Of a DNA stretch of 64,000 bases, positions 20,822 through 30,900 are shown piece after piece. Positions within the stretch are counted from its first letter, which is position 1; the number at the start of each line of letters is the position of its first letter. Position numbers and translations under genes: made by a program. The stretch spans positions 2,790,001 to 2,854,000 of the forward strand of contig NZ_CP009631.1 in NCBI RefSeq assembly GCF_000959445.1, written 5' to 3'. This DNA comes from Burkholderia vietnamiensis LMG 10929 (GTDB lineage Bacteria; Pseudomonadota; Gammaproteobacteria; Burkholderiales; Burkholderiaceae). Below the pieces are notes generated by a model. The model worked only from the letters and a program-made list of their open reading frames with translations. It searched no databases and was not told the DNA's origin.

Positions 20822-22356
20822 ACGCCATCCGGAGTCTTGACCGCGTAGCCGCCGGCAGTCTGCAGCGTCACCGTCCCTTCGTTCTCGCCCACCATCCGCG
20901 TGCGCGGCAGGTCGGCCGCATATTGCGCGAGCGTCACGCCCGGCTTGAACGGGCTGTTCGACACGAGGTTCGACAGCAGCTGCGCGAGCGCGAGGAAGCT
21001 GGTGGGCTGATCGATCACGGTCGTGGTGCCGTGATTGCCCGCGAAGCCGACGAGCCGCACGCCGACCGGCCCGTGAATGATGCGCGGCGTCGGAATCTCG
21101 CGCAGGCCGGCGACCTGGTTGTGGTCGCCGCGCAGCGCGGCGCCATGCTCGGGCACGAACACGATCACCGCGCGCCGCCCGGACTGCGCGATCAGGTCGG
21201 CCAAGTGGTCGAAGTCGTTCATCAGCTTGGTCGCGCGCTGCGGGTACGAATCGATGCTGGTCAGCGCGCTGCCGACCACGCGGTTGCCGTCGTGCAGGCT
21301 GATCGTGTTGTAGTACAGCGCGACCGGCCCCGGCACCGACGCGCGCTGCGCGTACCAGTTCGCGAGCGTGCTGTAGTCGTCCTTGATCGCCGAGCCGTCG
21401 AACGCGTGCATCGCGACCGGCGCGGCCGCGTTCGACACCATCGGCGCATCGGGCACGCCGATGTTGTCGTGGACGATCTGCAGGAAGTTGTCGAAATGGC
21501 CGTCGTGGTTGAGCAGCGTCTGCACCGTGTAGCCGGCCGACGCGAGCTGCGAGAACAGATGGCACTGCTGCGGCGCGCTCTTGTACAGGTCCGCATGCGC
21601 TTCCTGGCCGCAGCTCGCGCGCAGCACGCGGATCGCCGCCGGCCCGCTGTAGCTCGCCGCCGTGCTGAAGTTCGAGAACAGGTAGTCGAAGTGGCTCAGC
21701 ATCGGATGATTGCGCACCTTCGCGGCGTCGAGATCGTCCCACGACAGCGAGCACACGTGCAGCACGATCACGTCGAACTGCGTGGCCGGATCGTTGGCGG
21801 GATGGCCGAACGCGACCTGGCGCTGCGACTCCTGCGCGCGGAACGCCGCGAGCGCCGCGTTGTAATCCTCCGGCTGGTCGGCGCGCGCGACGGCCGCATT
21901 CGCCTGCTGCGGCAGCGGCGCGATGCCGCGCGCGACGAGCCCGCTGCCGGCCTCCCACAGCGGCAGCACGATCAGCGCCGCGAGCACGAAGGTGGCGACG
22001 CGCACCCAGCGGTTCACGATGAAATAGACGATCAGCACGCCGGCCACGGTCAACGCCAGCAACGGCGGCAGCAGGCGCGGCAGCAGCTCCATCCAGTAAT
22101 CGGCTCGGAACGTGCTCATTTCGCGCGCGGCTTCGGCGAGCCGCGCGAGCGGCGGCGCATGCATCTCGTGCGCGAGCAGCGGCACCGCGATCGCGATCGC
22201 GACGAGTTGCCGGACGATGCGCGACACGCGCCGCCGGACCCGCGCGCTCGCGGCGAGCGCCAGCGCGAACGCGAGGTTGGCCAGCCACAGCGGCTGCAGA
22301 TGGCCGGTCGCGAACAGCACGAACTTCAGGATGAAATACAGATTCCAGAACGTCAT
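20803..22356 (-). CDS. bcsG: Cellulose phosphoethanolamine transferase BcsG
   Basis: 517-residue inner-membrane enzyme that adds phosphoethanolamine to cellulose in the periplasm. Four or five N-terminal membrane helices (to about residue 150) precede an alkaline-phosphatase-fold catalytic domain. The nucleophile region is probably the Ser in FSTAASYSGPAAIRVLRASCG, and the HDGHFDNF and VPEHGAALRGD stretches carry metal-binding His and Asp residues. It follows bcsA by 26 bases with a GGAG ribosome site. Its presence implies a modified, pEtN-type cellulose rather than plain cellulose. Confidence 0.92.
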   Translation of the reverse strand: MTFWNLYFILKFVLFATGHLQPLWLANLAFALALAASARVRRRVSRIVRQLVAIAIAVPLLAHEMHAPPLARLAEAAREMSTFRADYWMELLPRLLPPLLALTVAGVLIVYFIVNRWVRVATFVLAALIVLPLWEAGSGLVARGIAPLPQQANAAVARADQPEDYNAALAAFRAQESQRQVAFGHPANDPATQFDVIVLHVCSLSWDDLDAAKVRNHPMLSHFDYLFSNFSTAASYSGPAAIRVLRASCGQEAHADLYKSAPQQCHLFSQLASAGYTVQTLLNHDGHFDNFLQIVHDNIGVPDAPMVSNAAAPVAMHAFDGSAIKDDYSTLANWYAQRASVPGPVALYYNTISLHDGNRVVGSALTSIDSYPQRATKLMNDFDHLADLIAQSGRRAVIVFVPEHGAALRGDHNQVAGLREIPTPRIIHGPVGVRLVGFAGNHGTTTVIDQPTSFLALAQLLSNLVSNSPFKPGVTLAQYAADLPRTRMVGENEGTVTLQTAGGYAVKTPDGVWIDEQ

Positions 22357-22382
22357 CTAAACCACTCCGTGTGAGCGCCGCG

Positions 22383-24920
22383 TCAGTCGCGCGCCCGGTC
22401 GAGTTTCGGCGCGAGCAGCGCCTGCAAGCTGCGCACCGCACCCTTGTACATCCGCACATAGCCGTCGAGGCCGATGCGCAGCACGGCTTTCAGGCCGCGC
22501 AGCGGCGTGTCGGCCTGCGTCGACGTATGCCAGTCAAGCCACGCGTCGGCGCGGCCGAACGTGCACTGCACGAGCTGACGCTCCTGCTCGAGCGTCAGCG
22601 CGTCGAAGCTCACGCCGACGTGCGTCGGCGTCACGCGGCTCACGCGCACCGGGAACGGGAACGGGCGATCGCCGCGCGTCACGCAGACGGTCAGCATGTC
22701 GCCCACCGCGAGCGACAGCCCGGGCACCGCCTCGAGGCCGAGACCGCCGGTCGAGTAGTCGCTCGTGAAGCAGGCGGCGGTCGTGCCGTCGGCGAGCAGC
22801 AGCGTGGCCGGCACGCGCATCGCGATGCGGTGCGTGACGCGCACCTGCTTCGTCTCGCGCGCGACGGCCAGCGCGGCGCCGAGCATCGCGAGGTTGTATA
22901 CGGTCCAGCCGAGGGTGATGAGGATCGTCGTGGCCTCGTCGCCCTGGTCGGCCACGAGCCGCCACAGCCCGGCCGCGATCGCCAGCACGTTGAGCGCGAA
23001 CAGCACGAGATACGGCTTCGAGGTCGACCAGTCGACGTAGCCTTCGTCGATCTTGCCGCCCTTGTCGGTCACGTTGAACTTGCCGTGCTTCGGGCTGAAG
23101 AACGCGACGGTGGTCGGCAGCGCGATGTACCACGCGAGCACCGACTCGTAGACTTCGGCCCAGAACGAATGGCGGAAGCGCCCCTGCATCCGCGAGTTCG
23201 CGACGTTCGCGAGCACGAGGTACGGGACCACGTAGCTCGCCAGCGCGACCGACGACGCGTTGATGAAGTACAGATGGAAGAACAGGTACGCGAGCGGGAT
23301 CGTCAGGAACACCAGCCGCGGAATCCCGTAGAAGAAGTGCAGCATCGCGTTGCCGTAGCAGATGCGCTGGATCAGGCCGAGCCCGCGCCCGACGAACGGG
23401 TTGTCGATGCGGAAGATCTGCGCCATCCCGCGCGCCCAGCGCGTGCGCTGCTTCACGTGGCCCGCCAGGCTCTCGGTCGCGAGGCCCGCGGCCTGCACGG
23501 TCGGCAGGTACGCGGACGTGTAGCCGCGCCGATGCAGCTTGAGCGCGGTGTGCGCGTCCTCGGTGACGGTCTCGACCGCGACGCCGCCGACCTCCTCCAG
23601 CGCGCTGCGCTTGAGCACCGCGCACGAGCCGCAGAAGAACGTCGCGTTCCACAGGTCGTTGCCCGACTGCACGAGCCCGTAGAACAGATTGCCTTCGTTC
23701 GGCACCTCGCGGAACGTGCCGAGGTTGCGCTCGAACGGATCGGGCGAGAAGAAGTGATGCGGCGTCTGCACCAGCGCGCATTTCGGGTCGCGCAGGAACA
23801 CGCCCATCGTGGTCTGCAGGAACGAGCGCGTCGGTACGTGATCGCAATCGAAGATCGCGATGTATTCGCCGTGCGTTCTCGGCAGCGCGCGGTTGATGTT
23901 GCCCGCCTTTGCATGCAGGTTGTCGTCGCGCGTGAGGTAGCCGATGCCGGCCTCGCGCGCGAACGCCGCGAACTCCGGGCGCCGGCCGTCGTCGAGCAGG
24001 TACACGCGCAACTTCGCCGTCGGCCAGTCGATGCTCTGCGCCGCGAACACGGTCGGCTTCACGACCGACAGCGGCTCGTTGTAGGTCGGGATGTAGATGT
24101 CGACGCTCGGCCAGGTGTCGGGATCGGCCGGCAGCGGCACGATCGGCCGGTCGAGCGGCCACGCGGTCTGGATGAAGCCGAGCAGCAGGATCATCCACGT
24201 ATAGGCTTCGGCGCCGTACAGCAGGTAGCCGGCGACGGCCTCGACGGGGCTGCGGAAATCGAGTGTCTGCGTCGTGCGCCACCACACGTAGCGCAGCGTG
24301 GCGAGCAGCGCGAGCGACGCCAGCGCGAGCGTCGGCAGGTGTCCCGGCAGACGGCGCAGCGCGAGCGCGAGCACCGCGACGATCGCGAAGAAGGCGAACT
24401 GCGCGCCGGGCATCAGCGGCGACATCCCGGCGGCCGCCCACATCAGCGCCCCGGCGATCAGCAGCAGCGGTGCCATCCAGCGATGCCGGCCGACGCCGTT
24501 GGCGCGCGCGTCGAGCCAGCCGCCCCAGCGCGTCCACGGCAGCCGTTCGAACAACGCGTCGATGCGCGCGGCGACCGCACGCAGCGCGACGTAGACCGGC
24601 ACGACGATCGCATCGAACCATGCGAGCGGATCGCGCGCGGGCCCCTCGTCGGCTGCGCGCGGCGCGCGCACGACGGCGCGCCACAGCCATTCGCGCAGGC
24701 TCAGCGGCTGCAGCACGCCCCAGTCGCGCGCGAGCCGCAGGAACGCGGCGCGCGCCCAGCGGCGCACCGGGTCGGGCCGGCCGGGCGGCGGCGCATGGAA
24801 GAACAGCCGCACGAGCCAGTCGAGCAGCGTGCGCTGGGCCGGCAGGCCGAGGCCATGCGCGCACCAGTCGGCCGCGCGCCGCGTCGCGGCGCGCCAGCGC
24901 GAGGCGAGCGCGGCCTTCAT
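22383..24920 (-). CDS. bcsA: Cellulose synthase catalytic subunit BcsA
   Basis: 845-residue processive family 2 glycosyltransferase that polymerises glucose from UDP-glucose and pushes the chain across the inner membrane. Substrate and catalytic motifs are all present: YLLDDGRRPEF, FDCDHVPTRSF, TEDAHTALK and KQRTRWARG (the QxxRW motif). Membrane helices flank the catalytic domain on both sides. The C-terminal PilZ domain has the c-di-GMP motifs HRIAMR (RxxxR) and SDYSTGGLG (DxSxxG), so the enzyme should be allosterically activated by c-di-GMP. The start at 24920 overlaps bcsQ by four bases. The long extra N-terminal region (about 120 residues before the first helices) is as in enterobacterial BcsA. 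Confidence 0.97.
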   Translation of the reverse strand: MKAALASRWRAATRRAADWCAHGLGLPAQRTLLDWLVRLFFHAPPPGRPDPVRRWARAAFLRLARDWGVLQPLSLREWLWRAVVRAPRAADEGPARDPLAWFDAIVVPVYVALRAVAARIDALFERLPWTRWGGWLDARANGVGRHRWMAPLLLIAGALMWAAAGMSPLMPGAQFAFFAIVAVLALALRRLPGHLPTLALASLALLATLRYVWWRTTQTLDFRSPVEAVAGYLLYGAEAYTWMILLLGFIQTAWPLDRPIVPLPADPDTWPSVDIYIPTYNEPLSVVKPTVFAAQSIDWPTAKLRVYLLDDGRRPEFAAFAREAGIGYLTRDDNLHAKAGNINRALPRTHGEYIAIFDCDHVPTRSFLQTTMGVFLRDPKCALVQTPHHFFSPDPFERNLGTFREVPNEGNLFYGLVQSGNDLWNATFFCGSCAVLKRSALEEVGGVAVETVTEDAHTALKLHRRGYTSAYLPTVQAAGLATESLAGHVKQRTRWARGMAQIFRIDNPFVGRGLGLIQRICYGNAMLHFFYGIPRLVFLTIPLAYLFFHLYFINASSVALASYVVPYLVLANVANSRMQGRFRHSFWAEVYESVLAWYIALPTTVAFFSPKHGKFNVTDKGGKIDEGYVDWSTSKPYLVLFALNVLAIAAGLWRLVADQGDEATTILITLGWTVYNLAMLGAALAVARETKQVRVTHRIAMRVPATLLLADGTTAACFTSDYSTGGLGLEAVPGLSLAVGDMLTVCVTRGDRPFPFPVRVSRVTPTHVGVSFDALTLEQERQLVQCTFGRADAWLDWHTSTQADTPLRGLKAVLRIGLDGYVRMYKGAVRSLQALLAPKLDRARD

Positions 24921-25750
24921 CGCGACGCTCCGGCGCGGCCGGCCGCCGAGGTCGTGGCAGGCGTGGCGGGCGCGGCGGGCGCGGCGGTCGCGGCGGTCGC
25001 GAGCCACGCGTCGACCCAGTTCGCGACGCCGTTCAGGTCGTGCGACGCCTGCGAATGCGGCGCGTCGTCGAAGATCCAGCTGCCGCGCGCGAACGCTTCG
25101 GGCACGGCCGCATCGATGTGGATGCGTTGTTCGAGCACCGCTGACTGCCCGACCACGGCGCGCAGCATCGCGATCGCATCGCGCTGCATGTCGCGCGCCG
25201 GGTTCAGCCGGTTCACGACGATGTGCAGCTCGCCGCCGCCCGCGCGCAACGCGTCGATGCGTGCGGCGACGCTCGCGCATGCGGCCGGTTCGGGCGGCAC
25301 GACGACGAGCGTGAGATCGGCGCGGCGGATCGCCTGCTCGGCCTGCGGCGACGGATAGCGCGCGGTGTCGACCAGCACGACGCCATGCGCGGGCAGCGCG
25401 ATCTCGTCGAGCGCGCGCGACAGCCACGCGGGATCGGCGGCGAGCCGCGCATCGCACGCGGCCGCGTCGGCGGCGTCGATCTGCCCGTACGGCACGAACA
25501 GCACGCCGTCGGCATTGCGGTAGGTCTGCGCGTGCCACGGCGCGGCAGCGTCGGCGCGCGCCAGCAGCCCGTGCGCAAGGCCGCGCGCGGCGGGCGTGTC
25601 GAGCCCGAGCGTCGCGCCCATCAGGTTCTGCACGTCGAACTCGACCGCGACGACCGGCCGGCCGCGCCGCGCGAGCAGCACGGCCAGCGCGCCGGTGAGC
25701 GTCGTGCGGCCCGCGCCGCCGGTGGTCGAGGTAATGGCGATCGTCTTCAT
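24917..25750 (-). CDS. bcsQ: Cellulose biosynthesis ParA/MinD-like ATPase BcsQ
   Basis: 277-residue SIMIBI-class P-loop protein. The N-terminal MKTIAITSTTGGAGRTTLTG is the Walker A region with Arg where the catalytic Lys usually is; E. coli BcsQ also lacks a Lys there. The switch region VVLVDTARYP and the later IVVNRLNPA strand fit the family. In E. coli BcsQ is needed for cellulose secretion and binds BcsE and BcsR. The gene is coupled by four-base overlaps to bcsF upstream and bcsA downstream. The last 25 residues are an Ala/Pro-rich tail. Confidence 0.9.
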   Translation of the reverse strand: MKTIAITSTTGGAGRTTLTGALAVLLARRGRPVVAVEFDVQNLMGATLGLDTPAARGLAHGLLARADAAAPWHAQTYRNADGVLFVPYGQIDAADAAACDARLAADPAWLSRALDEIALPAHGVVLVDTARYPSPQAEQAIRRADLTLVVVPPEPAACASVAARIDALRAGGGELHIVVNRLNPARDMQRDAIAMLRAVVGQSAVLEQRIHIDAAVPEAFARGSWIFDDAPHSQASHDLNGVANWVDAWLATAATAAPAAPATPATTSAAGRAGASR

Positions 25751-25956
25751 TGCTCTGCCCCGGCCGCGCGCTCGAATTCGGGCAGCAGGCGCCCGCGCAA
25801 CGCGACCGGCACGAGTTCGCATGCAACCGCGTCGCGTCGAGCGAGCCCGCCCGGCGCCTGGAAGCGGCGACCGACGCCCAGGTGCTGCGCGACGATCCAC
25901 ACCGGTATCGCGATCGCGATGCCGACGACGAATCCGATGACGAGTTCGGCGATCAT
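25747..25956 (-). CDS. bcsF: BcsF-like small membrane protein
   Basis: 69-residue protein with one N-terminal membrane helix (ELVIGFVVGIAIAIPVWIVAQHL) and a basic, Pro/Leu-rich cytoplasmic tail. Its place between bcsE and bcsQ, its size and its layout match BcsF (YhjT), which anchors BcsE at the membrane in E. coli; direct sequence similarity is too weak to prove it. It overlaps both neighbours by four bases (ATGA). Confidence 0.65.
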   Translation of the reverse strand: MIAELVIGFVVGIAIAIPVWIVAQHLGVGRRFQAPGGLARRDAVACELVPVALRGRLLPEFERAAGAEQ

Positions 25957-27908
25957 GCGCCCTCCTGCTGGCGCAGCGGCATCGCGCTGCGGATGGCGCC
26001 GCGCCGGGGCGCGGCGGAAATGACGGGGGGCCGCGCCGCTGCATCGTCGGGCGCGGGCGTGGCGGCCAGCGCTTCGAGCGCGACGATCGTATCGATCGCG
26101 TCGATCGCGCCGCTGATTTCACCGGCTTCGGCGGCATCGATGGACCCGGCGGCTGCGGCGGCCTCGGCGGTGCGCTCGACCTTCGGCGGCGCGGCGCCGG
26201 CCGGCTGCTCGGCGGCGAACAGGTCGCTGTAGTCGGCGATCGGCGCGCGACGGTTCTCGGCCTTCAGCGCATCGAGCTCGGCATCGATGCTGCCCTGCCC
26301 GAGACACACGACGCGGTCGGACACCGTATCGAGCGGCACGTCGACGATGCGTGCGAGCGCATCCTCCGCATCGGCCGGCTCGCAGGCGAACAGGAACACG
26401 TACAGGTGCGCGGCATCGGCGGTCACGACGTCGCCCGCGCGGCGCGGCCGGCAATGCCGCAGCGCATCGACATGCGACACGCCGGGCAGCAGCGCGAGCT
26501 TCGCGAGCGTATGCGGCAGCGCCAGCACGGCGCCGCGCTCGAGCACCGCGCGGATGCGCTCGCAGAACGCGCCGACCGGCAGGTAGCCGAGCACCGAATC
26601 GCCGAGCGCGGCGGCGAGCGCCGCCCGATAGTCGGACGCGACCGGGCGCGCGTAGAGCTGGCCGCGCAGCGCGTGCACGGCGGCCTGCATCCGCGACACC
26701 GGCAAATCGCGCGCGACGACACAGTTCGCGCCGACGCTCAGCACCAGCATCTCGAACTGCTGGCGCAGCACCACGTCGCGCTCGACGACGGCGATCTTCA
26801 GCGCGCCGCCGCACTGCCGCCGCAACGCATGCACCGCTGCGCACACGCCTTCGAGCTGCGCGTGTGCGCGGAACGCCAGTACCGCGGTGGCGGCCTGCGC
26901 GTGCGCACAGGCGGCGACCACCGCCGCGTTGTCGTCGACGACTTCCCAGCCCGCGGGCACGCGCCCGCCTGCATCGAGCACCGCGCGGCTGACGACGACG
27001 CGATCCTCGTCGCTCGCGAGCTTCATCGCGCGCGCGGTTTCGGTCGGCACGCCATCGGCGATGGCCGCGAGACGGCCGTCGGGCGCGAAGCGCAACGGCC
27101 GCACCTCACCGGCCGCGAGCGTGTCGCCCGCGCGCCAGAAGTCGACCACCCACAGCAGCTCGCCGTGGGTGCGCTGCAACTGCGCGACGCCCGAGCAGAT
27201 GCCGTGGAAGCCGCTGCGCGTCGCGCGATTCGCGTCGCGCACGAGCGGCGGATCGTCGGTGCGCGGCGCGCTGCCCGCGCGCGCCAGCTCGGGATCGAGC
27301 AGCAGCACCAGCGCGATGCGGTGGATGCGGCACCAGTCGGCGAGCGCGTAGGCCTCCTCGGCGAGCGCGTCCGGCGCGTCCCAGCTGAGCCAGCGCTGCG
27401 CGCCTTCGATGAAGTACACCGAACGCGCACGAAAGCCGTAGCGCTTCAACGCATCGAGGCCGCCGGTGAGGCGCGCGAACGGGCCGGGCGCCGCACTGGC
27501 CGCGGGTTCGCCGTCGGTGGCCGCCTGCGTTTCGGGCGGCATCGCGAGCACGTTCAGATTGCGCGGCCAGCCGGCCGGCAAGGCGCCGCCCGCGAAGCCG
27601 CGCGCCTGCATCTGCGCGGCGACGCGCGCCGCGTCGCGCGACAGCACGACGGTCACGTCGCGCGTGCGCGACTGCCGCGCGCTTTCCCATACGAGCGCGT
27701 CGCACGCCGGCGTGTCGGCGGCCGCGTACACGGCGTACAGGCCGCCCGCTTCGAGTTGCGTCCAGGTGTCGGGCAGCCCGTCGATCGCGAGCCCGCCCAA
27801 CGGGCCGGCGCGACCGCCGGCCGGCCCCGTGCGCAACAGCGCGCGCAGCGGGCCGAGCAGACCGGCCGCGCCGCGCGCGGGACGAGTGGCTTCGGTTTCG
27901 GTATTCAA
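25953..27908 (-). CDS. bcsE: c-di-GMP-binding protein BcsE
   Basis: 651-residue cytoplasmic protein. The C-terminal GIL domain carries an RxGD motif (RPRRAGDVVTADAAH), which binds c-di-GMP in E. coli BcsE, and is preceded by a degenerate receiver-like and NTPase-like region. The start is taken as TTG at 27908: it sits ten bases after the bcsC stop with an aggggaag ribosome site just upstream, and it begins NTETEATRPARG. In-frame upstream starts lie inside bcsC and have no site. The protein promotes maximal cellulose output through BcsF, BcsQ and BcsA (known in E. coli). Confidence 0.88.
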   Translation of the reverse strand: MNTETEATRPARGAAGLLGPLRALLRTGPAGGRAGPLGGLAIDGLPDTWTQLEAGGLYAVYAAADTPACDALVWESARQSRTRDVTVVLSRDAARVAAQMQARGFAGGALPAGWPRNLNVLAMPPETQAATDGEPAASAAPGPFARLTGGLDALKRYGFRARSVYFIEGAQRWLSWDAPDALAEEAYALADWCRIHRIALVLLLDPELARAGSAPRTDDPPLVRDANRATRSGFHGICSGVAQLQRTHGELLWVVDFWRAGDTLAAGEVRPLRFAPDGRLAAIADGVPTETARAMKLASDEDRVVVSRAVLDAGGRVPAGWEVVDDNAAVVAACAHAQAATAVLAFRAHAQLEGVCAAVHALRRQCGGALKIAVVERDVVLRQQFEMLVLSVGANCVVARDLPVSRMQAAVHALRGQLYARPVASDYRAALAAALGDSVLGYLPVGAFCERIRAVLERGAVLALPHTLAKLALLPGVSHVDALRHCRPRRAGDVVTADAAHLYVFLFACEPADAEDALARIVDVPLDTVSDRVVCLGQGSIDAELDALKAENRRAPIADYSDLFAAEQPAGAAPPKVERTAEAAAAAGSIDAAEAGEISGAIDAIDTIVALEALAATPAPDDAAARPPVISAAPRRGAIRSAMPLRQQEGA

Positions 27909-27918
27909 CGCGCTTCCC

Positions 27919-30900
27919 CTAGTAATCCGAATAAAGCCGCACCGGCGTCGGCGTGACGAGCCAGCTGCGCGGCGCGCGCGCATCGAACGCATAGCGCACG
28001 TAGACCAGCGCCGAGCTCGGCGCATACGCGTGCGAGCGGTCGATATGCAGTTGTGCGCCGGCGCTCAGGTGCGGGTTCACGCGATATTCGACGATGCCGT
28101 TCACGCCGTACGAGAACGCCACGCCTTGCGTCGAACTGCCGGTATAGACGAAGCCGGCCCGCTGCTGCGCGGCGCGCTGGTCGGTCAGCGTCGGGTAGAA
28201 CAGCGAATCCTTCTCGTAGCTGTTCGAGATCCCGGCCGTGACGGTCAGGTCCCACGACAGCGCGTCGCGCCGCCCCGCCCATTCGATCGGCACGCCGAGC
28301 GACAGGTAGCGCTGCGGGCTGTAGTAACCGCCCTGCCCATACGTGTAGTAACGCAGGTTCTGCGCGTAGTGCCAGGCGTTGCCGACGAGGCCGGTGCTGA
28401 TGCGCATCGTCGCGCGCTCGTAGACGGGCACCGTGAAGCCGGTGCGCAGCGTCGCTTCGGCGTTGCGCTCGACGTTGCGGCCCGACAGCACGCCCGCGCC
28501 GAATTCCGCGAACAGATTCACGCGGCCGACGTCGACCGAGCCGCGCAGGTTCACGCTGTCGCGGCGCACGCCGCCCCAGACCGCGCCGGTCCACGGGTCG
28601 CGCATCCCCGCATAGGACAGCACGCTGCTGGTTTCGGGCCGGCGCGACGCGTTCACGCTGAAGCTCGCCGGGCCCGCGTCGAACCGATAGCGCACGCCGC
28701 CGACGACGTAGTGCACCGGAAAGCCGAGCGGCGACGTGCCGAGGTCGACGCGCAACGCGTCGGTGCGGTAGCCGGCGCCGAGCGCGACGCCCGTCATCGA
28801 CTGATGCAGGTCGCCCGGCTGCGCGAGCAGCGCGGCCGCCGCCGGATTCTGCGCGAACGGCGCCGGCAGCCCGATCGGCGACCTGAGCGCCGCGTAGGTG
28901 CCGAAGGTCTTCAGCGTGTACGTGTCCGCAACGCTCGTATCGAGCGTGCCGGCGTCCAGATGCACGGTGTCGAGCTGCAGGAACGCATGACCGTCGTAGC
29001 GGATCGGCAGCTGCATGTAGATCGGCACCTGCTGCGCACGGTACGCGGACACGCCTTCGTCCCCGGACTTGTACGCGGGCAGCCAGCCGGCCTCGATCTC
29101 GGGATCGCGCCGCTGCTCGAGCTCCGCGAACGCGGCTTGCGCCGGCGTGCGGCCGTCGCGGCCGGGGCTCACGCCGGTCGCACGCTCCTGCGACTGCGAC
29201 AGCCGGTACAGCGACGCGGCATCGTCGTAGCGCCCCTGCGCCTCGGCCACGCGGCCGGCCGCGACCGTCACGTCGGCGCGCGCCGGATAGGCGGCCTGCA
29301 ACGGCTCGACCACCTGCGCGGCTTCGTCGGCGCGGCGCAGCGCGTTCAGGCGCCGCACCACCGACAGCCGCGTGTCGACGTCGTCGTCCGGCGTGCGCGC
29401 GAGCACTGCCTGCACGCGTGCGAGCGCAGCCTTGCGCTGGCCGCTGTCCTCGTCGATGCGCGCGAGTGCGAGTTGCACGTCGGCATCGTCCGGCGTGCGC
29501 GCGACGACCGGCGCGAGCGCGGCGCGCGCCGCATCGTAATGGCCCTGCGCGCGTTCGAGATCGGCGAGCTCGAGCGCGTAGCGCGGGTCGGCCCGGCCGG
29601 CCGGGCTCGCGCGCTCGAGCAGCCGGCGCGCGCGCGCATAGTCCTGCTGCGCGATCGCGTCGTCGGTCTGGCGCAGCACGAGCCGCAACGATTGGTCTTC
29701 GAGACGCGCCGTCTGCGCCGGCGTCAGCCCGCGTTCGCCGCGCAGCGCGGCGAGCCATGCGGCGAGCGCGTCGTCGCGCGCCGCGCTGCCAAGCAGATCG
29801 CCGTAGCGCAGCCGCACGTCGGGATCGGCCTCGTTCGGATGCGCGGCGATCCAGTCGCGCAGCGGCGCGAGCCCGCGCTCGGGCTCGCCCGCGTCGATCC
29901 ATTGCGCGCCGATCGCGGCCAGCATGTCGGGATCGTCGGGCGCGCTCGCCTGCGCGTGCGCGAGCGACGCGGCGAAGGCCGTCCGGTCGCCGCCGCCCAG
30001 CGCGACGCGCGCGTCGGCCAGCGCCGCTTCGGCGTCGAGCTTGCGTGCGAGCGCGCGCATGCCGTCCGAGCGCTGCGCGTCGGCGATGCCGGCGAGCGCC
30101 GTCCGGGCGCCCGCGACGTCGTCGATCGAGTTGCGGTACAGCGCGCACGCATAGCGCATTTCGGGCGTATCGGCCTGCGCGAGGCCGTCGTCCATCACCG
30201 TGCGGCCGAGCTGCGGCAAGCCCATGTCGCGATACAGCCGCGCCAGCGCGAAACGCGTCCACGGCTCATCGGGCGCCGCGCGCACCGCGGCCTCGTAGCG
30301 CTGCGCGGCCGGGCCGCGCTCGCCCTTGTCGGCGAGCGCGCGCGCCTCGGTCGCGAGCAGGTCGGCACGCAGCCCGTCGAGCGCGCGACGGTCGTCGCTG
30401 CCGGTCACGCGGCTTTGCAGCGCGTCGAGCAACGGCCCGATGCGCTCGGCGCGCCCGGTGTTCTGATAAAGCAGCGCGGTGTCGCGCACGACCGACACGC
30501 TCGGCGAACGCACGGCGAGCAACTCGCGCAACAGCGGCTCCGCACGCGTCCAGTCGCGCTGCGCGAGCAGCGCATCGGCCAGCTGCAGCTTCGCGTCGGG
30601 GCTGTCGGGCTGCATCGCGAGCGCGGCGAGCGCCGAGCGCTCCGCGTCCTGCGGCCGGCCGGCCGAGGCCGCTGCGCGGCCCTGGGCGAGCAGGCCCCAG
30701 AACTGCGCGGTGCGCGCGAGGCCCTGCCACTTGCCGCGCTGATCGGTTGTGGCCAGCGCCGCAGCGCGCGCGAACAGCGCACGCGCTTTGTCATGCCGTC
30801 CTTCGCGCAGCCGCAGCAGCCCGAGGCCGCCGAGCGCATCGGCGTCGTCGGGCCGGGCGCGCGCGGCGCGCGCGAGCAGCGGATCGGCGCCGGCCAGATC

